A stretch of 64,000 bases of DNA from positions 51,444-115,443 of the forward strand of contig NZ_MPIY01000006.1 in assembly GCF_001953355.1 (NCBI RefSeq). The letters run 5' to 3'. Every line of letters begins with the position of its first letter. The first letter of the stretch is position 1. The notes below the pieces were generated by a model. The model was not told where the DNA came from and made no database searches. It saw only the letters and a program-made list of their open reading frames with translations. Shown here piece by piece: positions 1-10,022 of the stretch. The DNA comes from Polynucleobacter sphagniphilus. GTDB lineage: Bacteria > Pseudomonadota > Gammaproteobacteria > Burkholderiales > Burkholderiaceae. The translations under genes were made by a program, and so were the position numbers.

Positions 1-1
1 C

Positions 2-1099
2 ATGCGTTATACCGGTCCTAATGCAAAGACAATGGTAGATGCCCGTAATGAATATTGGATGCCAATGGATCAATACATTGGTGGCATTGAGCATGCTATC
101 TTGCATCTACTCTATGCGCGTTTCTGGACCAAGGTGATGCGTGACTTAGACATCATCACCTTTGATGAGCCATTTCAAAACCTATTAACTCAGGGTATGG
201 TCCTCAATGAGACCTATTACACAGAAGAGGCTTCCGGTAAAAAAACTTGGTTGAACCCTTTGGATGTCGAATTAGACCTGGATGAAAAAGGCCGTCCACG
301 AGGCGCTAAATTAAAAGGGGATTTTGCAGGTACGCCAGTCATTATCGGCGGCGTCGAAAAGATGTCGAAGAGTAAAAATAACGGGGTTGATCCTCAGGCA
401 CTGATTGATCAGCATGGCGCTGATACAGCGCGACTCTTTGTGATGTTTGCTGCGCCACCAGAACAACAATTGGAATGGTCTGGCGCTGGTGTAGACGGCG
501 CCTCTCGTTTCTTGCGTCGTATTTGGATGTATTCAAGCAGTCAAGCAGAGGCAATTGAGAATGCCAATCCTGATTTGCCAACCGCTTTCAATGAGTCAGA
601 GAAAGAGTTGCGTCGCGAGATTCACTCGATCTTAAAGCAAGCTAACTTTGACTATCAACGTCGTCAGTACAACACGGTAGTTTCTGCTGCGATGAAGATG
701 CTCAATATCCTTGAGCCTATCAAGCTTGGTGAGAAGGCAGAAATTAGCGCTTCCGTATTACGTGAGTGCATTGGTATTTTGTTGCGCGTTTTGTATCCAG
801 TCGTACCGCATTTAACTCATACTTTGTGGAATGAAATGGGTTATGTGAAAACCTATGGTTTGTTATTAGACGCCCCATGGCCATTGGTGGATGAGGCGGC
901 ATTGGTCCAAACAGAAATCACCTTGATGCTGCAAATCAACGGAAAATTACGTGGGGATATTCGGGTGCCAGCCGATGCTAGCAAAGAGCAGGTAGAGGCT
1001 CTAGCATTGCAAAGTGAGCCAGCCCTCAAGGCACTCAATGGAAATGCGCCCAAGAAAGTGATTGTGGTGCCTGGACGTCTAATCAATATTGTGGCCTAA
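2..1099 (+). CDS. leuS: Leucyl-tRNA synthetase, C-terminal part (truncated by window edge)
   Basis: This is the 3' part of a class I aminoacyl-tRNA synthetase that charges tRNA-Leu in the cytoplasm. The KMSKS signature, which binds ATP in the activation step, is visible at residues 120-124 of the fragment (bases 359-373). It is followed by the anticodon-binding helical domain ([12 protein letters not shown], then a helical stretch) and a small C-terminal domain ([14 protein letters not shown]) ending in a hydrophobic tail, as expected for bacterial LeuRS. The frame is open at the left edge, so the first Met seen is internal and the N-terminal catalytic half lies outside. The stop is followed after 16 bases by lptE, the usual neighbour in Burkholderiales. 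Confidence 0.97.
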   Translation: MRYTGPNAKTMVDARNEYWMPMDQYIGGIEHAILHLLYARFWTKVMRDLDIITFDEPFQNLLTQGMVLNETYYTEEASGKKTWLNPLDVELDLDEKGRPRGAKLKGDFAGTPVIIGGVEKMSKSKNNGVDPQALIDQHGADTARLFVMFAAPPEQQLEWSGAGVDGASRFLRRIWMYSSSQAEAIENANPDLPTAFNESEKELRREIHSILKQANFDYQRRQYNTVVSAAMKMLNILEPIKLGEKAEISASVLRECIGILLRVLYPVVPHLTHTLWNEMGYVKTYGLLLDAPWPLVDEAALVQTEITLMLQINGKLRGDIRVPADASKEQVEALALQSEPALKALNGNAPKKVIVVPGRLINIVA

Positions 1100-1115
1100 G
1101 TTTTTAACTGAAAAT

Positions 1116-1685
1116 ATGAGCGCAAATCAACTCAAGTCAAAGCAGTCAACATTGGGCACACACTTTTTGCCTGTGCGCCGAATGATGCTTGGGATGCTTG
1201 TTTTGACGCCCGTAAGTGGCTTGCTTGCTTGTGGCTATCGTTTGCGCGGGATGGTCGATCTACCCTATAGGGTGATTGCGATTACGGGTTCCCCAACACC
1301 GCCCATGCGTAATGATTTACAGCAAGTGATTCTCACTGGAACTGATGCAAAAGTAGCGATTAATCCAAAAGATGCAGATGTTTTGTTGGAGATTACTAAC
1401 GAAGTATATGGGCGCGAGATTTTGACTTACAACTCCAGCGGACAAATTTCCGCCTATCGCCTAACAATTCGCGTCGGCTTTAGGGCGATTGATACTGCGG
1501 GTGCAGACATTCTTCCGGATACAGAAATCTATATCAGTCGTGATATGGACTTTTCAAACTCTACCGTGTTAGCTACCGATGCTCAGCAGCAGCAATTCTT
1601 AACTTTGATGCGTAAAGATTTGGCCGTCCAGATTTTGCGTCGCTTAGCTGCTTCCTCTAAATCCCAGCAATCTAAAAGTTTTTAA
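1116..1685 (+). CDS. lptE: LPS-assembly lipoprotein LptE
   Basis: LptE is the outer-membrane lipoprotein that plugs and helps fold the LptD barrel for LPS insertion. The ATG at 1116 is chosen because it gives a lipoprotein signal peptide: basic residues (PVRR), a hydrophobic stretch and a lipobox LLAC followed by GYRLRG, typical of LptE. A longer TTG start at 1089 would overlap leuS. The mature protein has the LptE pattern CGYRLRG...LPYRVIAITG and an alternating beta/alpha layout, about 190 residues. It sits between leuS and holA, the same order as rlpB/lptE in E. coli, and is probably cotranscribed with both. Confidence 0.93.
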   Translation: MSANQLKSKQSTLGTHFLPVRRMMLGMLVLTPVSGLLACGYRLRGMVDLPYRVIAITGSPTPPMRNDLQQVILTGTDAKVAINPKDADVLLEITNEVYGREILTYNSSGQISAYRLTIRVGFRAIDTAGADILPDTEIYISRDMDFSNSTVLATDAQQQQFLTLMRKDLAVQILRRLAASSKSQQSKSF

Positions 1686-1703
1686 GAGTGATTGTTTAAT
1701 CGC

Positions 1704-2765
1704 ATGGTTAAAAGCGATGCCCTGCAAATTCATCTGAAGTCGCTCACTTGTGCAGCTGCTTTAAAGTCGCTTTATATATTTTCTGGAGATGAGCCTCTAC
1801 TGATGATGGAGGCAATCGATCAACTACGTGGTCTAGCAAAAAAATTAGGATTTACTGAGCGCGAAGTGATGCTGCAAGAGCGTGGTTTTGATTGGAGTAC
1901 GCTATTGAACGCGGGGCAGACCATGTCTTTATTTGGTGATAAGCGCTGGGTTGAGCTACGCATTCCTACGGGGAAACCAGGACGGGATGGGGCAGATGCT
2001 TTAAAGCATTTTGCCGCCCAAATTGCGTCTCTGTCCACTGGTGCTGATGGGCCAGAAACAATCGTTTGTATCATTTTGCCCAAATTGGATGGCAAGACAA
2101 AAACATCTGCTTGGTTTACTGCCCTAGATGATGCTGGCATGGCTATACAGATTGATTCTCTTGATCGTGGCTTATTGTCGCAATGGATTGCTGGACGACT
2201 AAAGACGCAAGGTCAGGAAGTAAGTTCTGGGCCAGAGGGTCGACGTGCTTTGGAATTCATTGCCGATCAAGTAGAGGGTAATTTAATTGCAGCTCACCAA
2301 GAAATTTTGAAGTTGGGCTTGCTTTACCCTAAAGGGGTTTTAACTGAAGAACAGATCCGCGTTGCCATTCTGAAGGTTGCTCGATATAACGTATTTGAGC
2401 TGACTGAGGCGATGTTAGCTGGTGACTTGCCGCGCTTAAATCGAATGCTGGATGGGTTGAAGGGTGAGGGTGAGCCACTTGTTCTTATTCTGTGGAGCGT
2501 TACTGAAGAGCTTCGACTACTATCTAAGCTGAAGGTCGCAAGTGATGCCGGCGAATCAGTTCAGCAATTAATGCGCGCCAATCGGGTGTGGGGCAATAAG
2601 GAGCGTCTTTATCCTGCAGCCTTAAAAAGGATTCAGCCACTTAAATTGCGCAGAGCAATGCAGGTAGCGGCTGGGTTGGATCGACAAGTAAAGGGCCTTC
2701 ATGTGCCAGAACTACCGGCTGATCCCTGGGACGGATTACGTTTGGTGGGCAATTTATTGCGTTAG
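1704..2765 (+). CDS. holA: DNA polymerase III subunit delta
   Basis: HolA is the delta subunit of the clamp loader. It opens the beta sliding clamp but does not itself hydrolyse ATP. The N-terminal pattern YIFSGDEPLLMMEAIDQLR and the later DRGLLSQWIAGRL and EGNLIAAHQEILKL match the family, and the length of about 353 residues is normal. The ATG at 1704 is preferred over a TTG at 1692. It starts 18 bases after the lptE stop, so leuS-lptE-holA is probably one transcript, as in many proteobacteria. No anomaly was seen. Confidence 0.94.
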   Translation: MVKSDALQIHLKSLTCAAALKSLYIFSGDEPLLMMEAIDQLRGLAKKLGFTEREVMLQERGFDWSTLLNAGQTMSLFGDKRWVELRIPTGKPGRDGADALKHFAAQIASLSTGADGPETIVCIILPKLDGKTKTSAWFTALDDAGMAIQIDSLDRGLLSQWIAGRLKTQGQEVSSGPEGRRALEFIADQVEGNLIAAHQEILKLGLLYPKGVLTEEQIRVAILKVARYNVFELTEAMLAGDLPRLNRMLDGLKGEGEPLVLILWSVTEELRLLSKLKVASDAGESVQQLMRANRVWGNKERLYPAALKRIQPLKLRRAMQVAAGLDRQVKGLHVPELPADPWDGLRLVGNLLR

Positions 2766-2806
2766 TAGTATTTCCATTTAATACAGAGTAGATATAAAGT
2801 CAGAAA

Positions 2807-4084
2807 ATGAGTGCTTCAATTAAAGAAATGATGCAGGAAATAGGGCAAAAAGCACGCGCTGCTTCGCGCGCTATGGCGCGGGCATCTAGCGAACAAAAGA
2901 ATCAGGCGTTATTACATATCGCCAAATTAATACGTGAGCAAGCAAGCGAGATTCAAGTCGTTAATCAGATCGATGTAGATCGCGCCAGGAAAAATGGCCA
3001 AGACGCAGCTTTTGTTGATCGCTTAACGATGACACCTAAGACCATCGAAACGATGGCTTTGGGTTTAGAGCAAATTGTTTCATTAGATGATCCGATCGGC
3101 AAAATTTCTGCATTACAAAAACAGGCCTCGGGGATCGAGATAGGACAAATGCGTGTCCCTTTGGGTGTGATTGGCATTATTTATGAGTCTCGACCAAATG
3201 TCACCATTGATGCAGCCTCTCTTTGTTTGAAATCAGGAAATGCTGTCATTTTGCGTGGTGGCTCTGAAGCCATTGATTCCAATACCTTGCTTGCAAAAAT
3301 CATTCAAGCAGGTTTAGCTGCCGCTCATTTACCAATGGATGCGGTACAGGTCGTCAGTACTACAGATCGCAGTGCCGTTGGTGAAATGATCACAATGACC
3401 CAATATATCGATGTGATTGTTCCTCGTGGCGGTAAGAGTTTGATTGCCCGCTTGATGGCTGAAGCTCGCGTGCCAATGATTAAGCATTTGGATGGAATTT
3501 GTCATACCTATATCGATGCGGATGCTGATGTCGCAATGGCGGTAAAAGTATGCGATAACGCCAAGACGCAGCGCTACGCACCTTGCAATGCAATGGAAAC
3601 TTTATTGGTTAATCAAAATATTGGTCCAACTGTATTGCCTTTGCTGTGCAAAATTTATCAAGATAAAGGTGTCGAGCTCCGTGTAGATACTGCTACACGC
3701 AAGACATTAGAGGCTGCTGGATTCTCGGGCTTGGTTGATGCCACGGAGGAGGATTGGCAGACTGAATACCTCGCGCCTATTTTGTCCATTAAAACGGTAG
3801 CCGATATGGATGAGGCGATGAATCATATCGAACGTTATGGCAGCAAGCACACGGATGCCATTATCACTAACAATCAATCACAAGCGCATCGTTTTTTACG
3901 TGAGGTGGATAGTGCGAGTGTGATGGTCAACGCGAGTACCCGTTTTGCAGATGGTTTTGAATATGGTCTTGGCGCAGAAATTGGTATTTCAAATGACAAG
4001 CTACACGCCCGTGGCCCTGTCGGTTTGGATGGACTGACATCTCTCAAATACGTTGTGATGGGTCATGGCGAGATCCGCACTTAA
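2807..4084 (+). CDS. proA: Glutamate-5-semialdehyde dehydrogenase (gamma-glutamyl phosphate reductase)
   Basis: ProA makes glutamate-5-semialdehyde from gamma-glutamyl phosphate with NADPH, the second step of proline synthesis. The aldehyde-dehydrogenase-type fold is recognisable from [27 protein letters not shown] and from the catalytic cysteine in [12 protein letters not shown] (Cys260). The C-terminal signature [21 protein letters not shown] is present. At 425 residues it is full length. The ATG at 2807 lies 41 bases after holA. proB is not in this window, so the proline genes are split here. Confidence 0.97.
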   Translation: MSASIKEMMQEIGQKARAASRAMARASSEQKNQALLHIAKLIREQASEIQVVNQIDVDRARKNGQDAAFVDRLTMTPKTIETMALGLEQIVSLDDPIGKISALQKQASGIEIGQMRVPLGVIGIIYESRPNVTIDAASLCLKSGNAVILRGGSEAIDSNTLLAKIIQAGLAAAHLPMDAVQVVSTTDRSAVGEMITMTQYIDVIVPRGGKSLIARLMAEARVPMIKHLDGICHTYIDADADVAMAVKVCDNAKTQRYAPCNAMETLLVNQNIGPTVLPLLCKIYQDKGVELRVDTATRKTLEAAGFSGLVDATEEDWQTEYLAPILSIKTVADMDEAMNHIERYGSKHTDAIITNNQSQAHRFLREVDSASVMVNASTRFADGFEYGLGAEIGISNDKLHARGPVGLDGLTSLKYVVMGHGEIRT

Positions 4085-4101
4085 TTTTTTAGGATATCAA
4101 T

Positions 4102-4527
4102 ATGGGTAATGCATATTTGTGGGTCAAGACATTTCATATTGTCTTTATTGCCTCTTGGTTTGCGGGCTTATTTTATCTGCCACGTATTTTTGTAAATTTA
4201 GCCGAAGAAAAAAATAGCTTTGCTTATGAGCGCCTCTTAGGAATGGCCGATCGCCTGTTTCGTTTCATGACTATCTTGGCTGTGCCTGCGGTTTTACTTG
4301 GCTTTAGTCTCTGGCTTTATTTTGGCATTGGCGCGGGACAGATATGGATGCACATTAAGCTAGCCTTTATCATTTTGGTGATTGGTTATCACCATGCTTG
4401 CTGGAGTTTGTTGAAAAAATTTCGTCAACAGAAAAATACAAAAACTGGAGTTTGGTATCGCTGGTTTAATGAAGTGCCCGTACTGTTGCTCATCATTATT
4501 GTTGCTTTGGTAGTGCTCAAGCCTTAA
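4102..4527 (+). CDS. hemJ: HemJ-type protoporphyrinogen IX oxidase (membrane protein)
   Basis: This 141-residue protein has four hydrophobic segments and the family start YLWVKTFHIVFIASWFAG followed by LFYLPRIFV. That identifies it as HemJ (formerly UPF0093), the haem-containing inner-membrane enzyme that oxidises protoporphyrinogen IX. The conserved His12 and Lys86 (in MHIKLAFI), thought to be essential in this family, are both present. It starts 17 bases after proA. With hemL at 6300 it puts two haem-synthesis genes within 2.5 kb, though they are not adjacent. Confidence 0.9.
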   Translation: MGNAYLWVKTFHIVFIASWFAGLFYLPRIFVNLAEEKNSFAYERLLGMADRLFRFMTILAVPAVLLGFSLWLYFGIGAGQIWMHIKLAFIILVIGYHHACWSLLKKFRQQKNTKTGVWYRWFNEVPVLLLIIIVALVVLKP

Positions 4528-4574
4528 GGGCTTGACTCACCATCCTCTTTCATCCTATTTAGATTGCTAGTCTC

Positions 4575-6044
4575 ATGAGATTTTTTGTTGTTTGTCCCGG
4601 CGGACTAGAAGTTCCACTTGCTAATGAATTAGCGACGATTGCCGCTCGTCCAGATTCGAAGGCCTTGGGTATGTGGGTGATTGCGCCTACTCCAACAAGC
4701 CCTACTGGTGGTGTTGGTTTGGCTGCGCCCCTCGCTGGGGCAATGGCTCTTAATCTCCATTCACGTATTGCCAGTCGGGTTTTACTTGAATTGGCCCAAG
4801 CGCCATATAGACAAGAAGAAGATTTATACAAATTAGCCAGTGGCTTAGCTTGGGAAGAGTGGTTTGACTCTAACCAAACCTTGAGAGTCGATGTCACTGC
4901 CCATCGCTCACCCTTAAAAAGTCTTAATTTTGCAACGCTGAAGATTAAAGATGCCATTGTGGATCGCTTGCGGGATGTGACTGGTGACAGACCAAGCATT
5001 GATACAGCATTTCCGGATGTGCGTGTCCAGGCGCATTTAACGGCAACTCATGTCACGATCTACTTAGATACTTCTGGTGAAGCCTTATTTAAGCGCGGTT
5101 GGCGGGATGAAAAAGGTGATGCTCCTTTAAAAGAAAATTTAGCCGCTGGCATTCTATCGATTACCGGTTGGAAGCCATCCCAAACTTTGTTTGATCCAAT
5201 GTGCGGTAGCGGCACTTTCTTAATTGAAGCAGCCCAAATGGCCTTGGCTATTCCGCCAGGAGCAATTCGTGCAGGAATGTATGGTGATGATGTCAAACCA
5301 AGTCGCCTGGCCTATCGACCACTGGTGACCAGCGCACATGGTTTTGGTTTTCAAAGGCTCAAGCCCTTTAATACACCAGCTGAGCAAAAGCGCTGGTCAG
5401 CCCTTAAAGAGGCATCGCTGGCAGAAGTACTTGAGAAGCGTAAGCAATTCCCAGATGCCCAATCTTTGGGTATTAGTGGCGGTGATATCAATGAGAGATT
5501 GGTTGCGATGTTTAAAGGTAATTGGCAGCGCGCTCAATTACCAGGTTTACCAGTGACAAGGCAGATTGATGCTCTAGCGAGCAAGCCACCTGGAAATACT
5601 CAGGGTGGTGTCATGTTGCTGAACCCTCCCTATGGTGAGCGTTTGGTGATTAAGGGTGGTCGCGGTCAGGATCGCGAGAGCGGCAGAGAGTCTGACTACG
5701 ATCAGGAGGAGCCTGAGGATCGTTTTGCACATAACTTAGAGACGGGCCGCCAGAGTGCGAAGCGTTCAAGCCGTGAATCGTTGAAGCGTCTTCAGGCAGA
5801 AGAGGAGCAAGACCCTAAATTTGTTGAATTTCTAAGACAGTTTGGTCAGCATTTGAAGGATGCATTTGGTGGTTGGAATGTATTTGTACTGACTGCAGAT
5901 ATGGCTTTACCTGGCCAATTACGCATCAAGGAATCCAAACGCACTCCTTTATTTAATGGACCTCTTGAGTGCCGTCTATTTAAATTCGAGATGCATGCAA
6001 AACGAGATTTTGTAAATGCCTCTTCTGAGACCAAAGCGTCTTAA
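4575..6044 (+). CDS. rlmL: THUMP-domain class I SAM-dependent 23S rRNA methyltransferase (RlmL N-terminal type)
   Basis: This is a SAM-dependent RNA guanine-N2 methyltransferase corresponding to the RlmL half of E. coli RlmKL. It has a THUMP/ferredoxin-like N-terminus (RFFVVCPGGLEVPLANEL, residues 1-160), the SAM-binding motif DPMCGSGTFLIEAAQMA near residue 212, and the catalytic NPPYGERL near residue 350. A long, highly charged stretch of about 55 residues rich in Arg, Glu, Asp and Ser follows the NPPY motif, before the last strands of the domain. Exact target (G2445 by analogy) is inferred. The ATG at 4575 gives the canonical N-terminus. The RlmK half is not encoded here. Confidence 0.88.
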   Translation: MRFFVVCPGGLEVPLANELATIAARPDSKALGMWVIAPTPTSPTGGVGLAAPLAGAMALNLHSRIASRVLLELAQAPYRQEEDLYKLASGLAWEEWFDSNQTLRVDVTAHRSPLKSLNFATLKIKDAIVDRLRDVTGDRPSIDTAFPDVRVQAHLTATHVTIYLDTSGEALFKRGWRDEKGDAPLKENLAAGILSITGWKPSQTLFDPMCGSGTFLIEAAQMALAIPPGAIRAGMYGDDVKPSRLAYRPLVTSAHGFGFQRLKPFNTPAEQKRWSALKEASLAEVLEKRKQFPDAQSLGISGGDINERLVAMFKGNWQRAQLPGLPVTRQIDALASKPPGNTQGGVMLLNPPYGERLVIKGGRGQDRESGRESDYDQEEPEDRFAHNLETGRQSAKRSSRESLKRLQAEEEQDPKFVEFLRQFGQHLKDAFGGWNVFVLTADMALPGQLRIKESKRTPLFNGPLECRLFKFEMHAKRDFVNASSETKAS

Positions 6045-6090
6045 AATCAAATAGAGTCAAATTAGTTAACAAAGCTATTAGGAATGCACC

Positions 6091-6261
6091 ATGGAATTTA
6101 AAACTTATATGTGTCTCATTTGTGGTTGGGTCTACGATGAAGCTGCTGGCTTACCAGAAGAGGGAATCGCGCCCGGGACCCTTTGGAAAGACGTACCTAT
6201 CAATTGGACATGTCCAGAATGCGGTGCACGTAAAGAAGATTTTGAAATGATGGCGATTTAA
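6091..6261 (+). CDS. rubA: Rubredoxin (56 residues)
   Basis: This short gene encodes a rubredoxin, a one-electron carrier with a single iron held by four cysteines. Both CxxCG knuckles are present: [14 protein letters not shown] with Cys8 and Cys11, and [13 protein letters not shown] with Cys41 and Cys44. The conserved aromatic and Pro-Gly positions (VYDEAAG, PGTLW, WTCPECG) fit, and the length is typical. The ATG at 6091 follows a purine-rich stretch. It lies 38 bases before hemL. In many Burkholderiales a rubredoxin gene lies near hemL, usually with thiamine genes between, which are absent here. The redox partner is unknown. Confidence 0.95.
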   Translation: MEFKTYMCLICGWVYDEAAGLPEEGIAPGTLWKDVPINWTCPECGARKEDFEMMAI

Positions 6262-6299
6262 TTTGTCATCGATATCAGTATCAAACTGAGGAAAAGATT

Positions 6300-7592
6300 G
6301 TGGGACAAAACGACGTTTTATTTGAGCGAGCACAAAAGACCATTCCGGGTGGCGTGAATTCTCCAGTGCGTGCATTTCGTCAAGTTGGCGGAACACCGCG
6401 TTTTGTCACCCGCGCAAAAGGCCCTTACTTTTGGGATGCAGAGGATAAGCGCTATATAGATTTAATTATGTCCTGGGGCCCCATGATTGTTGGTCATGCC
6501 CATCCTGAAGTAGTAGAGGCCGTACAAAGAGCAGCAGAAACCAGTTTTAGTTACGGCGCGCCTACCGAAGGTGAAATCGAGTTGGCCGAGCGCCTTTGTG
6601 AATTAATGCCCAGCGTTGAGCAGGTCCGCATGGTTTCTAGCGGCACTGAGGCAACGATGAGTGCCTTGCGTTTAGCCCGTGGTCATACCGGTCGTGATTT
6701 GATTATTAAATTTGAGGGCTGTTATCACGGGCATGCTGACAGCTTATTAGTAAAAGCGGGTTCAGGTTTATTAACTTTTGCTGATTCAACTCAAAATGCG
6801 CCCTCTTCTGGTGGCGTGCCACATGATTTAGTAAAGCATACCCTCGTATTGCCGTATAACGATGTTGCAGCGCTCGAGGAAGTATTTAAAAATCAGGGCG
6901 ATCACATTGCAGCAGTCATCTTAGAGCCCATTGCCGGTAATATGAATTTAATTCAGCCTGCGAGTGAGTTTTTGGGTGCAATGCGCAGTCTGACTGCCAA
7001 GCATGGTGCGGTATTGATTTATGACGAAGTCATGACGGGTTTCCGAGTGGCATTAGGGGGTGCGCAGTCATTGCAGGGTATTACTCCCGATTTAACTTGC
7101 CTAGGGAAGGTGATGGGTGGCGGTATGCCCATGGCTGCTTTCGGGGGTAAAAAAGAGATTATGTCCAAGCTTGCCCCTTTGGGTAATGTCTATCAGGCAG
7201 GTACTTTATCTGGCAATCCAGTCGCCGTTGCATCTGGGCTAAAGACTTTAGAGATTATTTCTCGTGCGGGCTTTTATGAATGTCTTACTGCGCAAACCGA
7301 AAAACTGATGGCTGGCTTAAAGCAAGCTGCTGATAAAGCACAGATTCCGTTTGCTGTGGATAGCGTAGGCGGCATGTTTGGCTTTTATTTTGCATCCAAA
7401 GTCCCCACCTCTTTTGAGGAAGTGACTAAAACCAATATCGATGCTTTTAAGAAATTCTTTCATGCAATGTTGGATGAAGGTGTTTACTTGGCACCATCAG
7501 CCTATGAAGCTGGATTTACTTCGATTGCCCACGATAACGAAGTAGTAGCAGCAATCATTACTGCAGCAGAAAAAGCGTTTAAACGGATGTAA
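6300..7592 (+). CDS. hemL: Glutamate-1-semialdehyde 2,1-aminomutase
   Basis: HemL converts glutamate-1-semialdehyde to 5-aminolevulinate, the committed precursor of haem in the C5 pathway. It is a PLP-dependent class III aminotransferase. The family start [19 protein letters not shown] and the PLP-binding lysine in [12 protein letters not shown] (Lys270) are clear, as is [10 protein letters not shown]. It is full length at 430 residues. Translation starts at GTG 6300, preceded by a purine-rich ribosome binding site (GAGGAAAAG at 6288-6296). It converges on apaH with only 5 bases between the stops, and no terminator was seen between them. Confidence 0.97.
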   Translation: MGQNDVLFERAQKTIPGGVNSPVRAFRQVGGTPRFVTRAKGPYFWDAEDKRYIDLIMSWGPMIVGHAHPEVVEAVQRAAETSFSYGAPTEGEIELAERLCELMPSVEQVRMVSSGTEATMSALRLARGHTGRDLIIKFEGCYHGHADSLLVKAGSGLLTFADSTQNAPSSGGVPHDLVKHTLVLPYNDVAALEEVFKNQGDHIAAVILEPIAGNMNLIQPASEFLGAMRSLTAKHGAVLIYDEVMTGFRVALGGAQSLQGITPDLTCLGKVMGGGMPMAAFGGKKEIMSKLAPLGNVYQAGTLSGNPVAVASGLKTLEIISRAGFYECLTAQTEKLMAGLKQAADKAQIPFAVDSVGGMFGFYFASKVPTSFEEVTKTNIDAFKKFFHAMLDEGVYLAPSAYEAGFTSIAHDNEVVAAIITAAEKAFKRM

Positions 7593-7597
7593 GCGGC

Positions 7598-8437
7598 CTA
7601 CATGCGTAGTGGATGCTTATAGCCAGCCACTTGAATAATCTCTAATTTTTTAGAGTCTTGATTGGAATCCGGGACTTCCATCGCAGTCAATTTGCCGCCC
7701 CATACGCAACCGGTGTCCAGACCAATCACATTGTTTTGTCTTAGGAGTCCTAGTGTTGACCAGTGGCCAAAATAAATTAGGGTCTCCTCGGTTTTGCGTT
7801 TAGGTGCCTTGAACCACGGTACGTAACCTTTAGGACCCTTTTCTAATCCCTGGGCACTCTCAAACTCCATTTGTCCGGATGGTGTGCAAAAACGTAAACG
7901 TGTGAGTGTGTTGGTAATTACTCTTAAGCGCTCATAGCCCTTAAGAGAATTTGTCCATTTATTGGAGGTATTGCCATACATATTGGCCAGAAAGTCTTTA
8001 TAAGTTTTTTTGCGCAAGACTTTTTCTACTTCATGTGCGTATTCAAGTGTTTGCTCTAGGCTCCATTGCGGGAGAACGCCGGCATGTACAGCAAGTACTT
8101 TGCCGTTGCTAAGGGCCATTGGCCTATTGCGGATCCAATCAATCAGTTCTGCACGATCAGGAGCTTTCAGAATGCCATCGACAGTATCGAGCCCCTTGGG
8201 TTTGCGTAGACCCGCATCAATGGCTAGCAAATGAAGGTCATGGTTGCCTAAGATGCATTCAGCGCGACCACTTTCTTGTAACTTTTTAAGTATGCGCAGC
8301 GCTCCCAATGAATCTGGGCCGCGATTAACCAAGTCCCCCAAGAAAATCAAATTTGATTTGGCGGGAACTTTTTTAATTAAGGACTTCAGGGAAGGTGCGC
8401 ATCCCTGCACATCCCCAACAGCATAAATCTTGCTCAT
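7598..8437 (-). CDS. apaH: Symmetrical bis(5'-nucleosyl)-tetraphosphatase
   Basis: ApaH splits Ap4A into two ADP, controlling the alarmone level, and in E. coli also decaps Np4-capped RNA. The metallophosphoesterase motifs are present in order: GDVQGC near residue 8, GDLVNRGPDS near 35, GNHDLHLLAI near 64, and the late GLDTGCVWGGKLTAM. The family usually has Gln or His in the first motif, so GDVQGC is not a defect. At 279 residues it is full length. It starts 45 bases downstream of the phrB stop and may be cotranscribed with it. Confidence 0.95.
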   Translation of the reverse strand: MSKIYAVGDVQGCAPSLKSLIKKVPAKSNLIFLGDLVNRGPDSLGALRILKKLQESGRAECILGNHDLHLLAIDAGLRKPKGLDTVDGILKAPDRAELIDWIRNRPMALSNGKVLAVHAGVLPQWSLEQTLEYAHEVEKVLRKKTYKDFLANMYGNTSNKWTNSLKGYERLRVITNTLTRLRFCTPSGQMEFESAQGLEKGPKGYVPWFKAPKRKTEETLIYFGHWSTLGLLRQNNVIGLDTGCVWGGKLTAMEVPDSNQDSKKLEIIQVAGYKHPLRM

Positions 8438-8482
8438 GTCTTATCTTAAAGGGTAATTGCGTAACACTACAAAATTCAATAC

Positions 8483-9958
8483 TTATTCAGGGGTAACTTT
8501 TTTGACAACGCTATATCGAACCAAGGTCTTTTTGCGCGCCTCATCATGATCGACAACTGGTAAAGGGTAATCTCGTCCCAGTAGTAAGTCGGCTGCCTCA
8601 AGCTCAATATGCCCTGAGCGCCATGGCGCATGAATGGATTTTTTTGAAAGCTTGCTTAACTGAGGTAAATAACGTTTGATGAATTTACCTTCTGGATCAA
8701 ATTTCTCTGATTGGGTAATGGGGTTAAATATGCGGAAATACGGCTGTGCATCGCAACCCGAAGAGGAGGCCCACTGCCATCCACCATTATTTGAAGATAG
8801 CTCAAAATCATTGAGATGCTTAGCAAAGTAGGCTTCACCCCAGCGCCAATCGATTCCCAAATCTTTTGTTAGAAAACTGGCTACCACCATCCGCAGACGA
8901 TTATGCATATAGCCACTTTGATTGAGTTGATGCATGGCGGCATCTACCAGTGGATAGCCTGTTTTACCCTCACACCATGCGGTAAATAGTTTTTTAGCGT
9001 GAGAGCTGCTTTCCCATTCAATGTTGTCGTAGTCAGGTTTAAAGCTCACACCATCCGCTAGTCGTGGATGATTAGACAAAATCATGAAATAGAAATCACG
9101 CCAAATGAGTTCGCTGAGCCAAATCGTCGCACCCATGCTTCCGGCTAGCATCCGGCGGTGCGCTTCTCGCACCAACCCTCTAATCGAGAGCATGCCAAAG
9201 CGTAAATGAGTTGAGAGATAGCTGACTCCTTTCACTGCGGGGAAGTCTCTACCAATTTGATAGTGATCAATGCGTGTTAAAAAATCTTCTAGAAGAGCTT
9301 GGCCTCCCTCGGGGCTAGGTGGGAGATGGCTTTCAATCCCAGTGGTACAAAAGCCCATGGATTCTAGTGAGGGGAGCGGTTTATCTAGCGGTTTTGGGAT
9401 GGCTGCAAATTGGCCCTTTTTTGGGGTGCAGTCATAGGCGGCCAAATCTTTATCTTGTAATGTTTTGAGCCAATTATTTTTATACGGCGTGAAAATAGAA
9501 AAGACCGTATTCGAGTTAGTGAGAATTTCTTTCTTCTCAAAAATGACTTGATCTTTAAAAGTCTCAAATTCAATACCGTGCTTTTTTAGTAAGACAGATA
9601 CAGCCGTATCTCTGGCAATGGCGCTCGGTTCATAGTCATGATTGGTGTAAACGGTTTGTACTCCCAGTGCTTGCGCAATTTGAGGAATGCAATCAACTGG
9701 TTTACCAAATTGCACAATCAGCCCGCCACCTTGCTGTCGCAGTTCAGCATCCAATTGTTTCAGTCCTTGCCAAATGAAATCAACCCGCCGATCGGGCGTG
9801 AGTTCATTGACGCTGTCCTTTTCGATTAAAGGCTCAAGAATTTCCTGATCAAATATAAATGCCAGCCAAACTGAGCCGCTATTTTTAAGGGCGTGATGCA
9901 GGGCTGCCTGGTCATACAGGCGTAAATCGCGACGGAGCCAAACAAGTGCTTTTTGCAT
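8483..9958 (-). CDS. phrB: Deoxyribodipyrimidine photo-lyase (CPD photolyase)
   Basis: This flavoprotein repairs cyclobutane pyrimidine dimers using blue light. The N-terminal antenna domain begins KALVWLRRDLRLYDQAAL. The C-terminal FAD-binding helical domain has WLSELIWRDFYFMIL, GYPLVDAAMHQLNQSGYMHNR and DFELSSNNGGWQWASSSGCDAQPYFRIFNP. The ATG at 9958 (491 residues) gives the canonical start. A longer frame of 41 extra residues reaches 10081 but has no family resemblance and would overlap the divergent gene. Photolyases are common in surface-water bacteria, which fits the inferred habitat. Confidence 0.95.
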   Translation of the reverse strand: MQKALVWLRRDLRLYDQAALHHALKNSGSVWLAFIFDQEILEPLIEKDSVNELTPDRRVDFIWQGLKQLDAELRQQGGGLIVQFGKPVDCIPQIAQALGVQTVYTNHDYEPSAIARDTAVSVLLKKHGIEFETFKDQVIFEKKEILTNSNTVFSIFTPYKNNWLKTLQDKDLAAYDCTPKKGQFAAIPKPLDKPLPSLESMGFCTTGIESHLPPSPEGGQALLEDFLTRIDHYQIGRDFPAVKGVSYLSTHLRFGMLSIRGLVREAHRRMLAGSMGATIWLSELIWRDFYFMILSNHPRLADGVSFKPDYDNIEWESSSHAKKLFTAWCEGKTGYPLVDAAMHQLNQSGYMHNRLRMVVASFLTKDLGIDWRWGEAYFAKHLNDFELSSNNGGWQWASSSGCDAQPYFRIFNPITQSEKFDPEGKFIKRYLPQLSKLSKKSIHAPWRSGHIELEAADLLLGRDYPLPVVDHDEARKKTLVRYSVVKKVTPE

Positions 9959-10022
9959 AGCCCCTATATTAGGGCTATTTGAGGGGTCTTGCTTGATGGG
10001 CGGGTTAAGATCCCTATTAACA

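Noticed and set aside
4559..4999. A 146-residue minus-strand frame opposite rlmL
   Set aside because: Lies fully inside a well-supported methyltransferase gene, with no family resemblance and no ribosome binding site.
8400..8437. Possible defect in ApaH because the first metal motif is GDVQGC rather than GDVHGC
   Set aside because: Gln at this position is usual in many ApaH proteins; the other motifs are intact.
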